Assembly: GCA_902799875.1 (NCBI GenBank)
Contig: CADCCH010000026.1
Coordinates: 33,252-48,201 of the forward strand
Direction of reading: 5' to 3'
Origin: an uncultured Bacteroidales bacterium
GTDB lineage: Bacteria; Bacteroidota; Bacteroidia; Bacteroidales; Paludibacteraceae
Length of the DNA stretch: 14,950 bases
Each line of letters opens with the position of its first letter. Positions within the stretch are counted from its first letter, which is position 1. The notes beneath the pieces are model-generated. The model ran no database searches, was not told where the DNA came from, and saw only the letters and a program-made list of their open reading frames with translations. A program made the translations under genes and the position numbers. Of this stretch, positions 1 through 8,344 are shown one piece after another.

Positions 1-1167
1 ATCGGCACGCTGATGGGTAAGTACGGTGAGGAGGGAGACAAATTGCTCTTCCGTATCCAGAACAGCGGTGAGAAAGCAAGTTTGGCACCGGAGAAAGGTC
101 TGCGTTATGACCTGACGGTACCTTTTGCACGGTACGTAGTACAGCACCGCGAGGAGATTGCTTTTCCGTTCAAGCGTTTTCAGATCCAACCGGTCTGGCG
201 TGCGGACCGTCCGCAGAAAGGACGTTACCGCGAGTTCTACCAGTGCGATGTGGATGTGATCGGTAGTGACAGTCTCGTCGGTGAGTTGGAGTTGATTCAG
301 ATTGTGGAAGAGGTGTACAAGCGCCTGGGCATCCGTGTGTGCCTGCATATCAACAACCGCAAGATCCTTGCCGGAATCGCCGAGGTCATCGGTGCTCCTG
401 ACAAGATGATCGATATCACCGTGGCAATCGACAAACTCGACAAGATCGGCGTAGAGGCGGTGAATGCGGAACTGATGGAACGCGGTCTGGATGCTGAGCA
501 GGTAGCTAAGTTGCAACCGATCCTGAACCTCAGCGGAACGACCGCAGAGAAACTGACGGCTCTGAAGACGATTTTAGCAAGCAGTGAGACCGGTCTGAAA
601 GGTGTGGAAGAATTGGAAGAAGTATTCCAATTATTGGAGAAAGTAGATTGCAGATTGAATATTGAGTTGGATCTGTGTCTCGCACGCGGACTGAATTACT
701 ACACGGGTGCGATCTTTGAAGTGAAGGCCTTGGATGCGCAGATCGGCTCCATCACCGGTGGCGGTCGGTACGATAATCTGACGGGTATCTTTGGTCTCCC
801 GGGCGTATCGGGTGTCGGTATCTCGTTCGGTGCAGACCGTATCTATGATGTACTCACGGAGTTGGATTTATTCCCGAAGGAATTATTGTCCGCCACGCAA
901 GTGCTCTTCGCTACGTTCGGTCAAGACGAATTACATTATGCGCTCAAGTGGGCGAAAGAGCTGCGGGCACGCAATATTGCGGTAGAGGTTTATCCGGAGC
1001 CGACGAAGATGAAGAAGCAGATGGGCTACGCGGACGACAAGCAGATCCCGTACGTAGCGATTGTGGGTGGTAACGAGATGGAGACCAACACGGTGATGCT
1101 GAAGAATATGCTTACCGGAGAACAGAAACAAGTAACACTCGACGAGTTATGCAACACGATACAGTAA
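1..1167 (+). CDS. hisS: Histidyl-tRNA synthetase, 5'-truncated by window edge
   Basis: Class II aminoacyl-tRNA synthetase that charges tRNA-His with histidine in the cytoplasm. The reading frame is open from base 1, so the visible 388 residues lack the N-terminus; about 65 residues are probably missing, judged from a usual family length near 450. Visible marks are the motif 2 region ([20 protein letters not shown], ending in [12 protein letters not shown]), the histidine-specific element [14 protein letters not shown], and the motif 3 region with GGGRYDNL and GISFGADRI. The C-terminal 90 or so residues match the anticodon-binding domain ([20 protein letters not shown]). The internal ATG at base 13 is not the true start, because the conserved frame continues upstream of it. 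The 3' end overlaps the next gene by 19 bases, suggesting translational coupling. No missing catalytic residues are seen in the visible part. Confidence 0.96.
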   Translation: MGTLMGKYGEEGDKLLFRIQNSGEKASLAPEKGLRYDLTVPFARYVVQHREEIAFPFKRFQIQPVWRADRPQKGRYREFYQCDVDVIGSDSLVGELELIQIVEEVYKRLGIRVCLHINNRKILAGIAEVIGAPDKMIDITVAIDKLDKIGVEAVNAELMERGLDAEQVAKLQPILNLSGTTAEKLTALKTILASSETGLKGVEELEEVFQLLEKVDCRLNIELDLCLARGLNYYTGAIFEVKALDAQIGSITGGGRYDNLTGIFGLPGVSGVGISFGADRIYDVLTELDLFPKELLSATQVLFATFGQDELHYALKWAKELRARNIAVEVYPEPTKMKKQMGYADDKQIPYVAIVGGNEMETNTVMLKNMLTGEQKQVTLDELCNTIQ

Positions 1168-1691
1168 AAGAGTTTGATGAGGTAACGGCCAAATGTCGGG
1201 CGGTGTTTGTGGACAAGATGAGCGACTACGGTGCTTCGTGGCGTATCTTCCGTCTGCAAGGCATCTCGGATCAGCTGTATATCAAGGTCAAGAACATCCG
1301 TCAGCGGCAAGAGACGGGTGTGAGTCTGGTAGGGGACGATATCGAGGGCAACCTGCGTGCGATCGTCAACTACGGTATCATGGCCATCATCCAGGACCGG
1401 CAGGGTTTTGCGGACGGTGTGGATATCAGTAACGAACAAGCTACCCTGCTCTACGACCAGGTACTCAACGAGGCTAAAGAGTTGATGCTGCGCAAGAACC
1501 ATGACTACGGGGAGGCATGGCGCGAGATGAGCAAAGAAGGGATCGTGGATATGATCATGGCCAAGATCATCCGCATCAAGACCATCCTCGAGCACGACGG
1601 CAAGACGATTGCGTCGGAAGGTGTGGAAGGCAATTATTTTGATATTATTAACTATGCGATATTTGATTTGATTCATTATGCAGAAAACTAA
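1149..1691 (+). CDS. DUF1599 domain protein (tandem-duplicated domain)
   Basis: 180-residue protein of the DUF1599 family (Pfam PF07659), which I recall also being called nucleotide modification associated domain 1; its biochemical role is not established. The sequence is an internal duplication. The first half has [10 protein letters not shown] at about residues 27-36 and [20 protein letters not shown] at about 61-80. The second half has the matching [11 protein letters not shown] at about 117-127 and [18 protein letters not shown] at about 159-176. The repeated DYG-x-x-W and GN-x-x-x-I-x-NY motifs suggest an all-helical, possibly metal- or nucleotide-binding fold (inference). The ATG overlaps the hisS 3' end by 19 bases, and the stop overlaps the next start by 14 bases, so the gene is probably translated as part of an operon. 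This start gives the usual short N-terminal lead before the first repeat. Placement upstream of a DoxX-like gene matches Bacteroides. Confidence 0.88.
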   Translation: MQHDTVKEFDEVTAKCRAVFVDKMSDYGASWRIFRLQGISDQLYIKVKNIRQRQETGVSLVGDDIEGNLRAIVNYGIMAIIQDRQGFADGVDISNEQATLLYDQVLNEAKELMLRKNHDYGEAWREMSKEGIVDMIMAKIIRIKTILEHDGKTIASEGVEGNYFDIINYAIFDLIHYAEN

Positions 1692-2790
1692 GATCCAACA
1701 TATTATCGGAAGCACAGCGCGAGAGATATTGGCGCTGACGTTCCTGTTCTCGGGTTTCGTGAAAGCCGTGGATCCCTTAGGGACGGTGTATAAGATTGAG
1801 GATTACCTGAAGGCCTTCGGTGGGGTGATGACGGACCTGATGCCCTTGGCCGGTGCCGCAGCCGTGTGTCTGATCCTGGCAGAATGGTTGTTAGGCGTGT
1901 GCATGCTCTTTAATGTACGCACGAAGATCACGTCGTGGCTGACCCTGTTGTTCTATCTGGTGATGACACCGCTGACGCTGTGGATCGCGTTGACGAATCC
2001 GGTTTCTGACTGCGGATGTTTCGGAGACGCACTGGTGCTGACCAACTGGCAGACCTTCTGGAAGAATATCGTGCTGCTGACACTGGCAATCATATTGCTG
2101 TGTTGTCATAAAGCCATCCCGCAGTTGTTCAGTTGGTGGGCGGAAATCGTTATTGCCCTCCTTGGTCTCGGTTCCGGTTTGGCGATTATGGGCTACAGTT
2201 ATACCCACTTGCCCCCGCTGGATTTCCGTCCATATAAGATCGGTAACAACATTCCTGAACTGATGGAGATTCCGGAGGATGCCGAGCCGGACCAGTATCA
2301 GGTGACGCTTATCTATGCTAAAGAGGACGGTATCGAGCAGGAGTTTACTTTGGAGAACTACCCCAAGAACGACCCCGAATGGATTTTTGTGGACCAGAAA
2401 TCCGTCTTGGTCAAGAAAGGTTACGAGGCCCCGATCCATGACTTCGAGATCCTGACGATGGACTTTGAGGACATCACGTACGATATTTTAGAGTCCGAAG
2501 AACCGGTGACTCTGGTGACGATGTACGATCTGAAGAAGACCGACCTTAAGCAGATAGACAAAGTGCGCGACCTGTACAGCGAGTGCTGGGACCAAGGCAC
2601 CCTCTGCTATTTCCTTACCGGCAGCGGAGAGGATGAAATTGAAGCGTTCAGCGAAGCGCACGATCTGCCGCTGGATGCGTTCTGCACGATTGATCCGGTG
2701 ACCTTAAAAACGATTGTACGTGCGAACCCGGGCGTGTTCGTGGTACAAAACGGCACGATTATTGATAAGTATAATATCAAACAAAAATAG
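1678..2790 (+). CDS. DoxX/MauE-like membrane protein with thioredoxin-like C-terminus (BT_3928-like)
   Basis: 370-residue inner-membrane protein. Hydrophobic segments lie at about residues 16-31, 55-77, 84-105, 121-143 and 154-174, giving a DoxX/MauE-type bundle. Between segments three and four is the motif DCGCFGD (residues about 110-116), typical of MauE-like proteins implicated in disulfide or redox chemistry. The soluble C-terminal part (about 180-370) is acidic and ends in a stretch resembling the second half of a thioredoxin fold (NPGVFVVQNGTIIDKY), but it has no CXXC pair; the only nearby cysteines are in CWDQGTLC. From memory it resembles the Bacteroides BT_3928 family, which sits between a DUF1599 gene and tpiA. 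Here the upstream neighbour agrees but two proteases separate it from tpiA. A role in envelope redox is an inference. The start codon overlaps the DUF1599 stop. Confidence 0.82.
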   Translation: MQKTKIQHIIGSTAREILALTFLFSGFVKAVDPLGTVYKIEDYLKAFGGVMTDLMPLAGAAAVCLILAEWLLGVCMLFNVRTKITSWLTLLFYLVMTPLTLWIALTNPVSDCGCFGDALVLTNWQTFWKNIVLLTLAIILLCCHKAIPQLFSWWAEIVIALLGLGSGLAIMGYSYTHLPPLDFRPYKIGNNIPELMEIPEDAEPDQYQVTLIYAKEDGIEQEFTLENYPKNDPEWIFVDQKSVLVKKGYEAPIHDFEILTMDFEDITYDILESEEPVTLVTMYDLKKTDLKQIDKVRDLYSECWDQGTLCYFLTGSGEDEIEAFSEAHDLPLDAFCTIDPVTLKTIVRANPGVFVVQNGTIIDKYNIKQK

Positions 2791-2799
2791 TTAGAATCA

Positions 2800-4158
2800 A
2801 TGAGAAAAGTTTTATTGGGATTATTCCTATTGCCGTTCCTCGCCGTGATGGCGAATCAACGGAGCGTGGAGGAGGCTGCTGAGATAGCAGCGCGCTTCAC
2901 CAATCAACAGCCGCGTCTGAGGATGGCGCTCAAGGCGGATCGTAAAGCAAAGGATTTGCGTCTGGCGCATCAAGCCATGAAGAACGAGAAGGACGAAGCG
3001 GCGTTTTATGTTTTCAACCAAGGGGAAGAGAACGGTTTTGTGATTGTATCGGCGGATGACCGTACGGCGGAAGAAGTACTGGTGTACAGCGACAAGGGTA
3101 CGTTTGATGCAGATAAGATCAACCCTGCTTTTGCATGGTGGCTGAGTCGTTTCACGGAGGAGATCTCGTCCATCGCGGACGATGTAGAGCCGGCACAAGC
3201 ACCCGCTGCGACGCAAGAGGTGACCCCTATTGAGCCGCTGTTAGTGAACAAAGAAGGCATTGAGATTACATGGGAGCAACAATATCCCTATAATATTTAC
3301 TGCCCCAGAGACCAACGGGATAACACAAAGTGTTATACCGGTTGTGTAGCTACCGCAGCTGCGCAAATCATGTACAAATGGTGCTGGCCGACCAAGGGAA
3401 CGGGTGAGAGCAGTTATACATGGTCCGACTGTTTGAAAGTCGATATGTGGGAAGAGTGCTCCAGTTCGTACGATACGATTCTCTCGGCTAACTACGGCGA
3501 GACGACTTACGAATGGGATCTGATGGAGCCGGCTTATATCGGTAAGACGGGTATCAAGCCTGTCCAACGCCGAGCGGTAGCGCTGCTGATGTATCATTGC
3601 GGTGTCGCATCCGAGATGAATTACGGCGGTGATGCTGCCGGCGGATCCGGTACATTAACAGATTACATGGCGTACGGTTTGGAGCACTATTTGGGCTACG
3701 AATACGAGAAATACATCACGATGTACCCGAAGTCTTACGGTCCGGCCCACGACGGTGTGCCGACGGATTATGACGTCAAATCAGCTACGTTCATTGAACT
3801 CTTCAACAAAGACCTCGAGGCCGGTCGTCCGATCCTTATGGGTGGAGCCGATTACCGGTTCGGTGGTCACGCGTTTGTGTGTGACGGTCGCGACAAGGAT
3901 AATAAGTTCCACATCAACTGGGGCTGGGAAGGAGAGAACAACTGCTACACAGCCATTACCTCCTTGCAACCCAGTGGTACTCAGTATAAGTTCAGTACCG
4001 GTGTAGATGCCATCATCGGTCTGCATCCGGCTGCTCCGTATGCCGTAGAGCAGGTGGAGGTAAAGCAACAAAACGCCAGCAAGATCCTGCAGGACGGTCA
4101 GGTACTGATCGTGCGCGAGGGTGTGCGTTATAATACGGTAGGACAACGAGTTCAATAA
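2800..4158 (+). CDS. Secreted C10 family (streptopain-like) cysteine protease, short form
   Basis: 452-residue putative cysteine protease of MEROPS family C10. Residues 1-18 form a signal peptide (basic start, hydrophobic core, cleavage near VMA/NQ) without a lipobox cysteine. Residues about 20-130 match the Spi-type pro-domain (VEEAAEIAARF, then ENGFVIVSADDRTAEEVLVY), which in this family blocks the active site until processed. The peptidase domain spans about 140-410: the nucleophile is Cys182 in TGCVATA, the catalytic His is His357 in GGHAFVCDG, and Asn373-Trp374 lie in HINWGW. The last 25 residues (QDGQVLIVREGVRYNTVGQR) form a short beta-rich tail shared with the next gene. It starts 9 bases after the DoxX-like gene and is followed after 19 A-rich bases by a paralog. 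Substrates are unknown; nutrient proteolysis or host/competitor targeting are both possible. Confidence 0.9.
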   Translation: MRKVLLGLFLLPFLAVMANQRSVEEAAEIAARFTNQQPRLRMALKADRKAKDLRLAHQAMKNEKDEAAFYVFNQGEENGFVIVSADDRTAEEVLVYSDKGTFDADKINPAFAWWLSRFTEEISSIADDVEPAQAPAATQEVTPIEPLLVNKEGIEITWEQQYPYNIYCPRDQRDNTKCYTGCVATAAAQIMYKWCWPTKGTGESSYTWSDCLKVDMWEECSSSYDTILSANYGETTYEWDLMEPAYIGKTGIKPVQRRAVALLMYHCGVASEMNYGGDAAGGSGTLTDYMAYGLEHYLGYEYEKYITMYPKSYGPAHDGVPTDYDVKSATFIELFNKDLEAGRPILMGGADYRFGGHAFVCDGRDKDNKFHINWGWEGENNCYTAITSLQPSGTQYKFSTGVDAIIGLHPAAPYAVEQVEVKQQNASKILQDGQVLIVREGVRYNTVGQRVQ

Positions 4159-4177
4159 AGATAAAACACAAGAAAAT

Positions 4178-6304
4178 ATGAAGAAATTTTGGGTAGGCCT
4201 TATGGCCTTGATGGTGTCGGTGACACTTTTTGCAGAGCGCGTGAGTCAGGATGATGCAGCACTTGTGGCAAACAATTTTATGAACGTCAGTTCGAGTTCG
4301 AATGTAAAGAAAGCCCTTCCGGTCAAGAAGATGGTGCGCAAAGCTACCGCGACGGAGGACCTCTATTACCTCTATGAGAACGCCAACGGTGAGGGTTGGG
4401 TGATCGTAGCAGCCAATGATGCGATGACGCCGATCTTGGCGTATTCGGAGACCGGTCACTTCCGTACGGACAATATGCCGGTGAACATCCAAAAATGGTT
4501 AGGTAAGTACAACAACTTCACCCGTAAGCTGGAGGCGGACGGTGTAGTAGCCTCCGAAGAGGCACAGAACGAATGGAAAGCGCTCCGTAAGGGTGCCCGT
4601 AAGGCTACGGCGAGCGTTGTCGTTGGTCCGCTGATTCAAACGACTTGGGATCAAGGAGAACCGTTCTGGAATCAATGTCCGAGCAAAAACGGCAGTAGAG
4701 CTTATACGGGTTGTGTAGCCACCGCTATGGCACAAGTGATGAAATACTGGAATTGGCCGGTACAAGGTACAGGAAGTAAATCCTATCGGCCTTTAGATCC
4801 GAATAGTGATGACTATGTGTATGGACCGTACAGTACCCAAAGTGCCGACTTCGGTGCGACCACGTACGATTGGGACAATATGCTGAACGCATACACCTAT
4901 ATCGATAGTTGGGGGACTGATCATGTTTTGAGTGGATTGACTACCGCACAAAAGGACGCTGTCGCTACCCTAATGTATCACTGCGGTGTAGCATCGGAGA
5001 TGATGTACGGTGACTACGATGCCGGTGGTTCGGGTACGATAACCGTTAACTATGGTGACCTGACTTGGGGCGTTTCCACTACCAATCAGGGTGGTTGTGC
5101 GCAAAATGCATTGTGGGCATATTTCGGTTACAAGCAAGACAGCCTTATCGGTTACATGCGTGACGGATACGGAAGTTATTACGATTCCTGGACGGATGCT
5201 GCTTGGACAGCCATGATTAAGGAAGAGTTGGATAAGCAACGTCCGATCATGTATGCAGGTGCCGGTCAGGACGGTGGTCACAGTTTTATCTGCGACGGAT
5301 ACCGTACGGACAACTATTTCCACTTCAACTGGGGTTGGTCCGGTAGTAACGACGGATACTATACGCTTTCTAATCTCGTTCCCGGTAGCGGTGGTGCCGG
5401 AGGCGGTGACTATTCGTTCTCGGAAGACCAAGACGTGATTATCGGTATCGTGCCGGATCGCGACGATATAGAGCCGGGAGAGCCGGTACATATCACCTGG
5501 TCCGTAAACGGCGAAGCCGGTGAACCGGTGGAGGTAGAGAAAGGTAAGTTGATCACTCTTCCTGCAGACCCGACTTGCGACTGTGAGAAGGTGTTTGTCG
5601 GCTGGACCGCTTTGACGAGCATCAATCCGAACACCGAACCCTCCGACTTGTTCACGACGAATGCCGGTAAAATAGCTACCGCAGACATTACCTACTATGC
5701 CGTCTTTGCAGACGTAGAAGCAGGTGGAAGCGGTGAAAGTGCTTTCGACGGTCAGACAAGCGGCAGTTATAAGATCTATGCGATCGTAGACGGTGTGAAA
5801 CACTATGCTACCATCACGAACAACAATAAGCTTCAGAGTTCGACGGATGCATCCGAGGCTACGGACTTTACTTTCACGAAAGTAAGCGGTGGCTTTACGG
5901 TTCAAAATGGTAACAAGTACATCAAGAACGGTAGTGGATCGAATATCACTGCCGGCACGCAATCTTTTGTTTGGGGAGTTACAGCCGGTACCAAAGGTAC
6001 TTGGCGTTTGACTTCTGAGCAAGAAGGTCGTGCATTGATTTACCGTGCAAGCACATACAATGTCTTTGGCGGTTATTCGACCAGCAACGTAACGGCTACC
6101 GGTGACTACTATGATCTGGAGATCGGTGACGGTCAAGGTGGTCCTTCGTACAGCAACTACAGTAAGTCTTGCGACTGCGGTACGGAGTCGGTGGTGAATA
6201 CGGTTATAGCAGCACCCAAGGCAGTGAAGATCATTGAGAACGGACAGATCGTGATCATCCGTGACAACGAGAAATATTCGATTGTAGGACAAAAAATTCA
6301 ATAA
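4178..6304 (+). CDS. Secreted C10 family cysteine protease with C-terminal accessory domains
   Basis: 708-residue paralog of the upstream protease. It has a signal peptide (about 1-19, LFA/ER), a Spi-type pro-domain (about 20-140, with GEGWVIVAANDAMTPILAYS), and a C10 catalytic domain (about 150-427) with Cys179 in TGCVATA, His368 in GGHSFICDG and Asn384-Trp385 in HFNWGW. Both proteins share MYHCGVASEM and the following glycine-rich loop, indicating tandem duplication. Unlike its neighbour it has a 250-residue extension. Residues about 437-512 resemble a Listeria-Bacteroides/InlB B-type repeat (FVGWTA, then YYAVFA). Residues about 528-650 form a beta-rich module of unknown family (SYKIYAIVDG to GDYYDLEIG), perhaps for adhesion or ligand binding. 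A cysteine-rich linker (CDCG) and the same terminal tail (ENGQIVIIRDNEKYSIVGQK) follow. The 12-base gap to tpiA suggests read-through. No separate inhibitor gene is visible. Confidence 0.9.
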   Translation: MKKFWVGLMALMVSVTLFAERVSQDDAALVANNFMNVSSSSNVKKALPVKKMVRKATATEDLYYLYENANGEGWVIVAANDAMTPILAYSETGHFRTDNMPVNIQKWLGKYNNFTRKLEADGVVASEEAQNEWKALRKGARKATASVVVGPLIQTTWDQGEPFWNQCPSKNGSRAYTGCVATAMAQVMKYWNWPVQGTGSKSYRPLDPNSDDYVYGPYSTQSADFGATTYDWDNMLNAYTYIDSWGTDHVLSGLTTAQKDAVATLMYHCGVASEMMYGDYDAGGSGTITVNYGDLTWGVSTTNQGGCAQNALWAYFGYKQDSLIGYMRDGYGSYYDSWTDAAWTAMIKEELDKQRPIMYAGAGQDGGHSFICDGYRTDNYFHFNWGWSGSNDGYYTLSNLVPGSGGAGGGDYSFSEDQDVIIGIVPDRDDIEPGEPVHITWSVNGEAGEPVEVEKGKLITLPADPTCDCEKVFVGWTALTSINPNTEPSDLFTTNAGKIATADITYYAVFADVEAGGSGESAFDGQTSGSYKIYAIVDGVKHYATITNNNKLQSSTDASEATDFTFTKVSGGFTVQNGNKYIKNGSGSNITAGTQSFVWGVTAGTKGTWRLTSEQEGRALIYRASTYNVFGGYSTSNVTATGDYYDLEIGDGQGGPSYSNYSKSCDCGTESVVNTVIAAPKAVKIIENGQIVIIRDNEKYSIVGQKIQ

Positions 6305-6316
6305 ACAGATACAATT

Positions 6317-7066
6317 ATGAGAACAAGAATGGTTGCAGGTAACTGGAAAATGAACAAAAACCTGCAGGAAGGATTGGCATTGGCTTCGGAGCTCAAAGCC
6401 GCAGTAAAAGACCCCAAATGTGCCGTAGTTATCGGTACGCCGTTTATTCACCTGGCATCGGTAGCAGAGCTGCTGAAGGGTAGCCCGATTAAGGTAGCTG
6501 CAGAGAACTGCGCTGACCACGAGAAGGGTGCGTATACCGGTGAGGTAAGCGCTGAAATGGTGAAGTCTACCGGCGCAGAGTACGTCATCCTCGGTCACTC
6601 GGAACGTCGTCAGTACTACGCTGAGAGCTACGAGATGTTGGCTCAGAAAGTACGTCTGGCTTTGGCGAACGGTCTGAAGGTGATCTTCTGTATCGGTGAG
6701 GTCAAAGAGGAGCGTGAGGCAGGTCGTCAGAACGAGGTAGTAAAAGCACAACTCGAGGGTTCGGTCTTCGGTCTGAGCGCAGAGGAGTGGAAGAATATCG
6801 TGCTGGCATACGAGCCGGTATGGGCTATCGGAACGGGTCTGACCGCTACCCCGGAGCAGGCACAGGAGATCCACGCGTACATCCGTGGTCTGGTAGCAGA
6901 GAAATTCGGTAAGGCTGCTGCAGAAGACACCACCATCCTTTATGGCGGTAGCTGCAACGAGAAGAACGCAGCAGAGCTCTTCGCTTGCCCGGATATCGAC
7001 GGTGGTCTGATCGGTGGTGCTGCACTCGTAGCAGAGAAATTCTTAGCAATTATCGCTGCACGATAA
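6317..7066 (+). CDS. tpiA: Triosephosphate isomerase
   Basis: 249-residue TIM-barrel enzyme interconverting dihydroxyacetone phosphate and glyceraldehyde 3-phosphate in glycolysis and gluconeogenesis. All landmarks are present: Asn9-x-Lys11 in GNWKMN, the electrophile His94 in LGHSERR, the catalytic base Glu166 in [11 protein letters not shown] (the signature, followed by the mobile loop GLTATPEQ), and the phosphate-binding YGGS and GGLIGGA segments near the C-terminus. The length is normal for the family. The start has the family's usual [13 protein letters not shown] beginning and lies 12 bases after the protease stop, with an A-rich leader and no Shine-Dalgarno-like purine box, as common in Bacteroidota. 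Just after the stop lies a small inverted repeat. Confidence 0.98.
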   Translation: MRTRMVAGNWKMNKNLQEGLALASELKAAVKDPKCAVVIGTPFIHLASVAELLKGSPIKVAAENCADHEKGAYTGEVSAEMVKSTGAEYVILGHSERRQYYAESYEMLAQKVRLALANGLKVIFCIGEVKEEREAGRQNEVVKAQLEGSVFGLSAEEWKNIVLAYEPVWAIGTGLTATPEQAQEIHAYIRGLVAEKFGKAAAEDTTILYGGSCNEKNAAELFACPDIDGGLIGGAALVAEKFLAIIAAR

Positions 7067-7082
7067 CCGGTTTAGAACCGGT
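7066..7082. repeat. Short inverted repeat between tpiA and the gamma-CA gene
   Basis: ACCGGTT (7066-7072), a 3-base loop, then AACCGGT (7076-7082): a perfect 7-base stem beginning in the tpiA stop codon. No T-run follows, so it is not a convincing intrinsic terminator. It could pause polymerase, stabilise the tpiA mRNA end, or be chance. Confidence 0.5.
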
Positions 7083-7103
7083 GCAGCTTAGCCATTCGGA
7101 ACT

Positions 7104-7631
7104 ATGGCATTAGTAAAATCGATTAATAGAAACGGTGAGCTCCTCACCCCGCACATCGCTGACGACGTGTTCATGGCAGAGAATGCCACTGTCGTCGGTG
7201 ATGTGACGGTGGGGGAAGGCTCGAGTCTGTGGTTCAACTCGGTGCTCCGCGGTGACGTCAACACGATTGTCATCGGGAAGCACTGCAACATCCAGGACGG
7301 CGCGGTGCTGCATACGCTCTATCAGAAATCGACGATTCGTCTGGGTGACTACGTGTCCGTCGGACACAACGTCACGATCCATGGTGCGGATGTCGATGAC
7401 TACGCGCTGATTGGGATGGGTGCTACCCTACTCGATGATGCGCATGTAGGCGAAGGAGCGATTGTAGCGGCTAACGCACTGGTGCTCAAAGGAACGCAGA
7501 TAGGCCCGCACGAGATCTGGGGTGGTGTGCCGGCGAAATTCATAAAGAAAGCTGACCCCGAACAGACCGCAGAGATAAATAAAAAAATTGCTAATAACTA
7601 TGCCATGTATGCTTCATGGTATAAAGACTAA
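7104..7631 (+). CDS. Gamma-class carbonic anhydrase family protein
   Basis: 175-residue left-handed beta-helix protein of the gamma carbonic anhydrase/YrdA/PaaY family. Hexapeptide-repeat periodicity runs through about residues 20-140 (VVGDVTVGEGSSLWFNSVLR, then repeated isoleucine/valine-glycine steps). The putative zinc or iron ligands are His70 (AVLHTLY), His88 (VGHN) and His93 (TIHGA), with the conserved Arg49, Asp51 and Gln64 nearby. The spacing of five between the last two histidines matches the family. Members hydrate CO2 reversibly as trimers, though many close homologs show weak or no activity and may instead be acyltransferase-like; the extra acidic loop of archaeal Cam is absent. 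The gene lies 37 bases after tpiA and 4 bases before pyrH. The start gives a standard N-terminus (MALVKSINRNGE). Confidence 0.9.
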   Translation: MALVKSINRNGELLTPHIADDVFMAENATVVGDVTVGEGSSLWFNSVLRGDVNTIVIGKHCNIQDGAVLHTLYQKSTIRLGDYVSVGHNVTIHGADVDDYALIGMGATLLDDAHVGEGAIVAANALVLKGTQIGPHEIWGGVPAKFIKKADPEQTAEINKKIANNYAMYASWYKD

Positions 7632-7635
7632 CACT

Positions 7636-8340
7636 ATGTATAAACGCATCTTACTCAAACTCTCCGGCGAGAGTTTGGCCGGAGAAAGCAAACAGGGTAT
7701 CGATACCCAACGTTTGGCAGAATACGCCGAGCAAGTGAAGAGTATAGCCCAAAAAGGTATCCAGGTAGGTATCGTCATCGGTGGTGGCAATATCTTCCGT
7801 GGTTTGAGTGGCGCACAGAAAGGTTTTGACCGCGTCAAAGGTGACCAGATGGGTATGTTAGCGACTGTGATCAATGCGCTGGCATTGGCATCGGCCTTAG
7901 AGTCCATCGGTCAACCGGTACGGGTACTGACCTCCATCCGCATGGAGCCGATTGGTGATTTCTACAGTCCTGCCAAGGCGCAACGATTGCTGGATAAAGG
8001 CAATGTAGTGATCCTGGCAGGCGGCACCGGAGCACCTTACTTCACCACCGACACCGGTAGTAGTCTGCGTGCGCTGGAGATCAAAGCCGACGTGATGCTC
8101 AAAGGTACGCGTGTGGACGGAATCTACACCGCCGATCCGGAGAAAGACCCGACTGCCACCAAATTCAGCGAGATCACCTACGACGAAGTGATTGCACGCG
8201 GACTCAAGGTGATGGACCTGACTGCCATCGTGATGTGCAAAGATAACGGTCTGCCGATTTATGTCTTTGAGATGGACAAGGTCGGAAACCTCGAAAAAGT
8301 AATTAACGGAGAACAAATAGGAACACTTGTAAAACCCTAA
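7636..8340 (+). CDS. pyrH: Uridylate (UMP) kinase
   Basis: 234-residue amino acid kinase-fold enzyme that phosphorylates UMP to UDP, feeding pyrimidine nucleotide pools; bacterial PyrH is a hexamer regulated by UTP and GTP. Visible motifs are the N-terminal [14 protein letters not shown] phosphate-binding segment, the glycine-rich [24 protein letters not shown] with the UMP-contacting region, [14 protein letters not shown], and [17 protein letters not shown] near the ATP site. The frame is open upstream to 7588, but the ATG at 7636 is chosen because it gives the family N-terminus ([12 protein letters not shown]) and avoids overlapping the preceding gene. It starts 4 bases after the gamma-CA stop and ends 4 bases before frr. 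The pyrH-frr pairing is widespread in bacteria. Confidence 0.97.
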   Translation: MYKRILLKLSGESLAGESKQGIDTQRLAEYAEQVKSIAQKGIQVGIVIGGGNIFRGLSGAQKGFDRVKGDQMGMLATVINALALASALESIGQPVRVLTSIRMEPIGDFYSPAKAQRLLDKGNVVILAGGTGAPYFTTDTGSSLRALEIKADVMLKGTRVDGIYTADPEKDPTATKFSEITYDEVIARGLKVMDLTAIVMCKDNGLPIYVFEMDKVGNLEKVINGEQIGTLVKP

Positions 8341-8344
8341 TAGT

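Noticed and set aside
1026..1715. 229-codon minus-strand open frame opposite hisS and the DUF1599 gene
   Set aside because: Fully opposite conserved coding sequence with strong family matches; no independent motif.
4970..6874. 634-codon minus-strand open frame opposite the second protease and tpiA
   Set aside because: It is antisense to two well-supported genes, resembles no known protein, and is rich in low-plausibility composition; its length follows from codon usage on the sense strand.
7066..7082. tpiA inverted repeat as an intrinsic terminator
   Set aside because: Only a 7-base stem and no T-run follows, and the next gene starts 22 bases later in the same direction.
7588..7635. Upstream extension of pyrH starting at 7588
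   Set aside because: It would overlap the end of the gamma-CA gene, and the added residues do not fit the PyrH family N-terminus.
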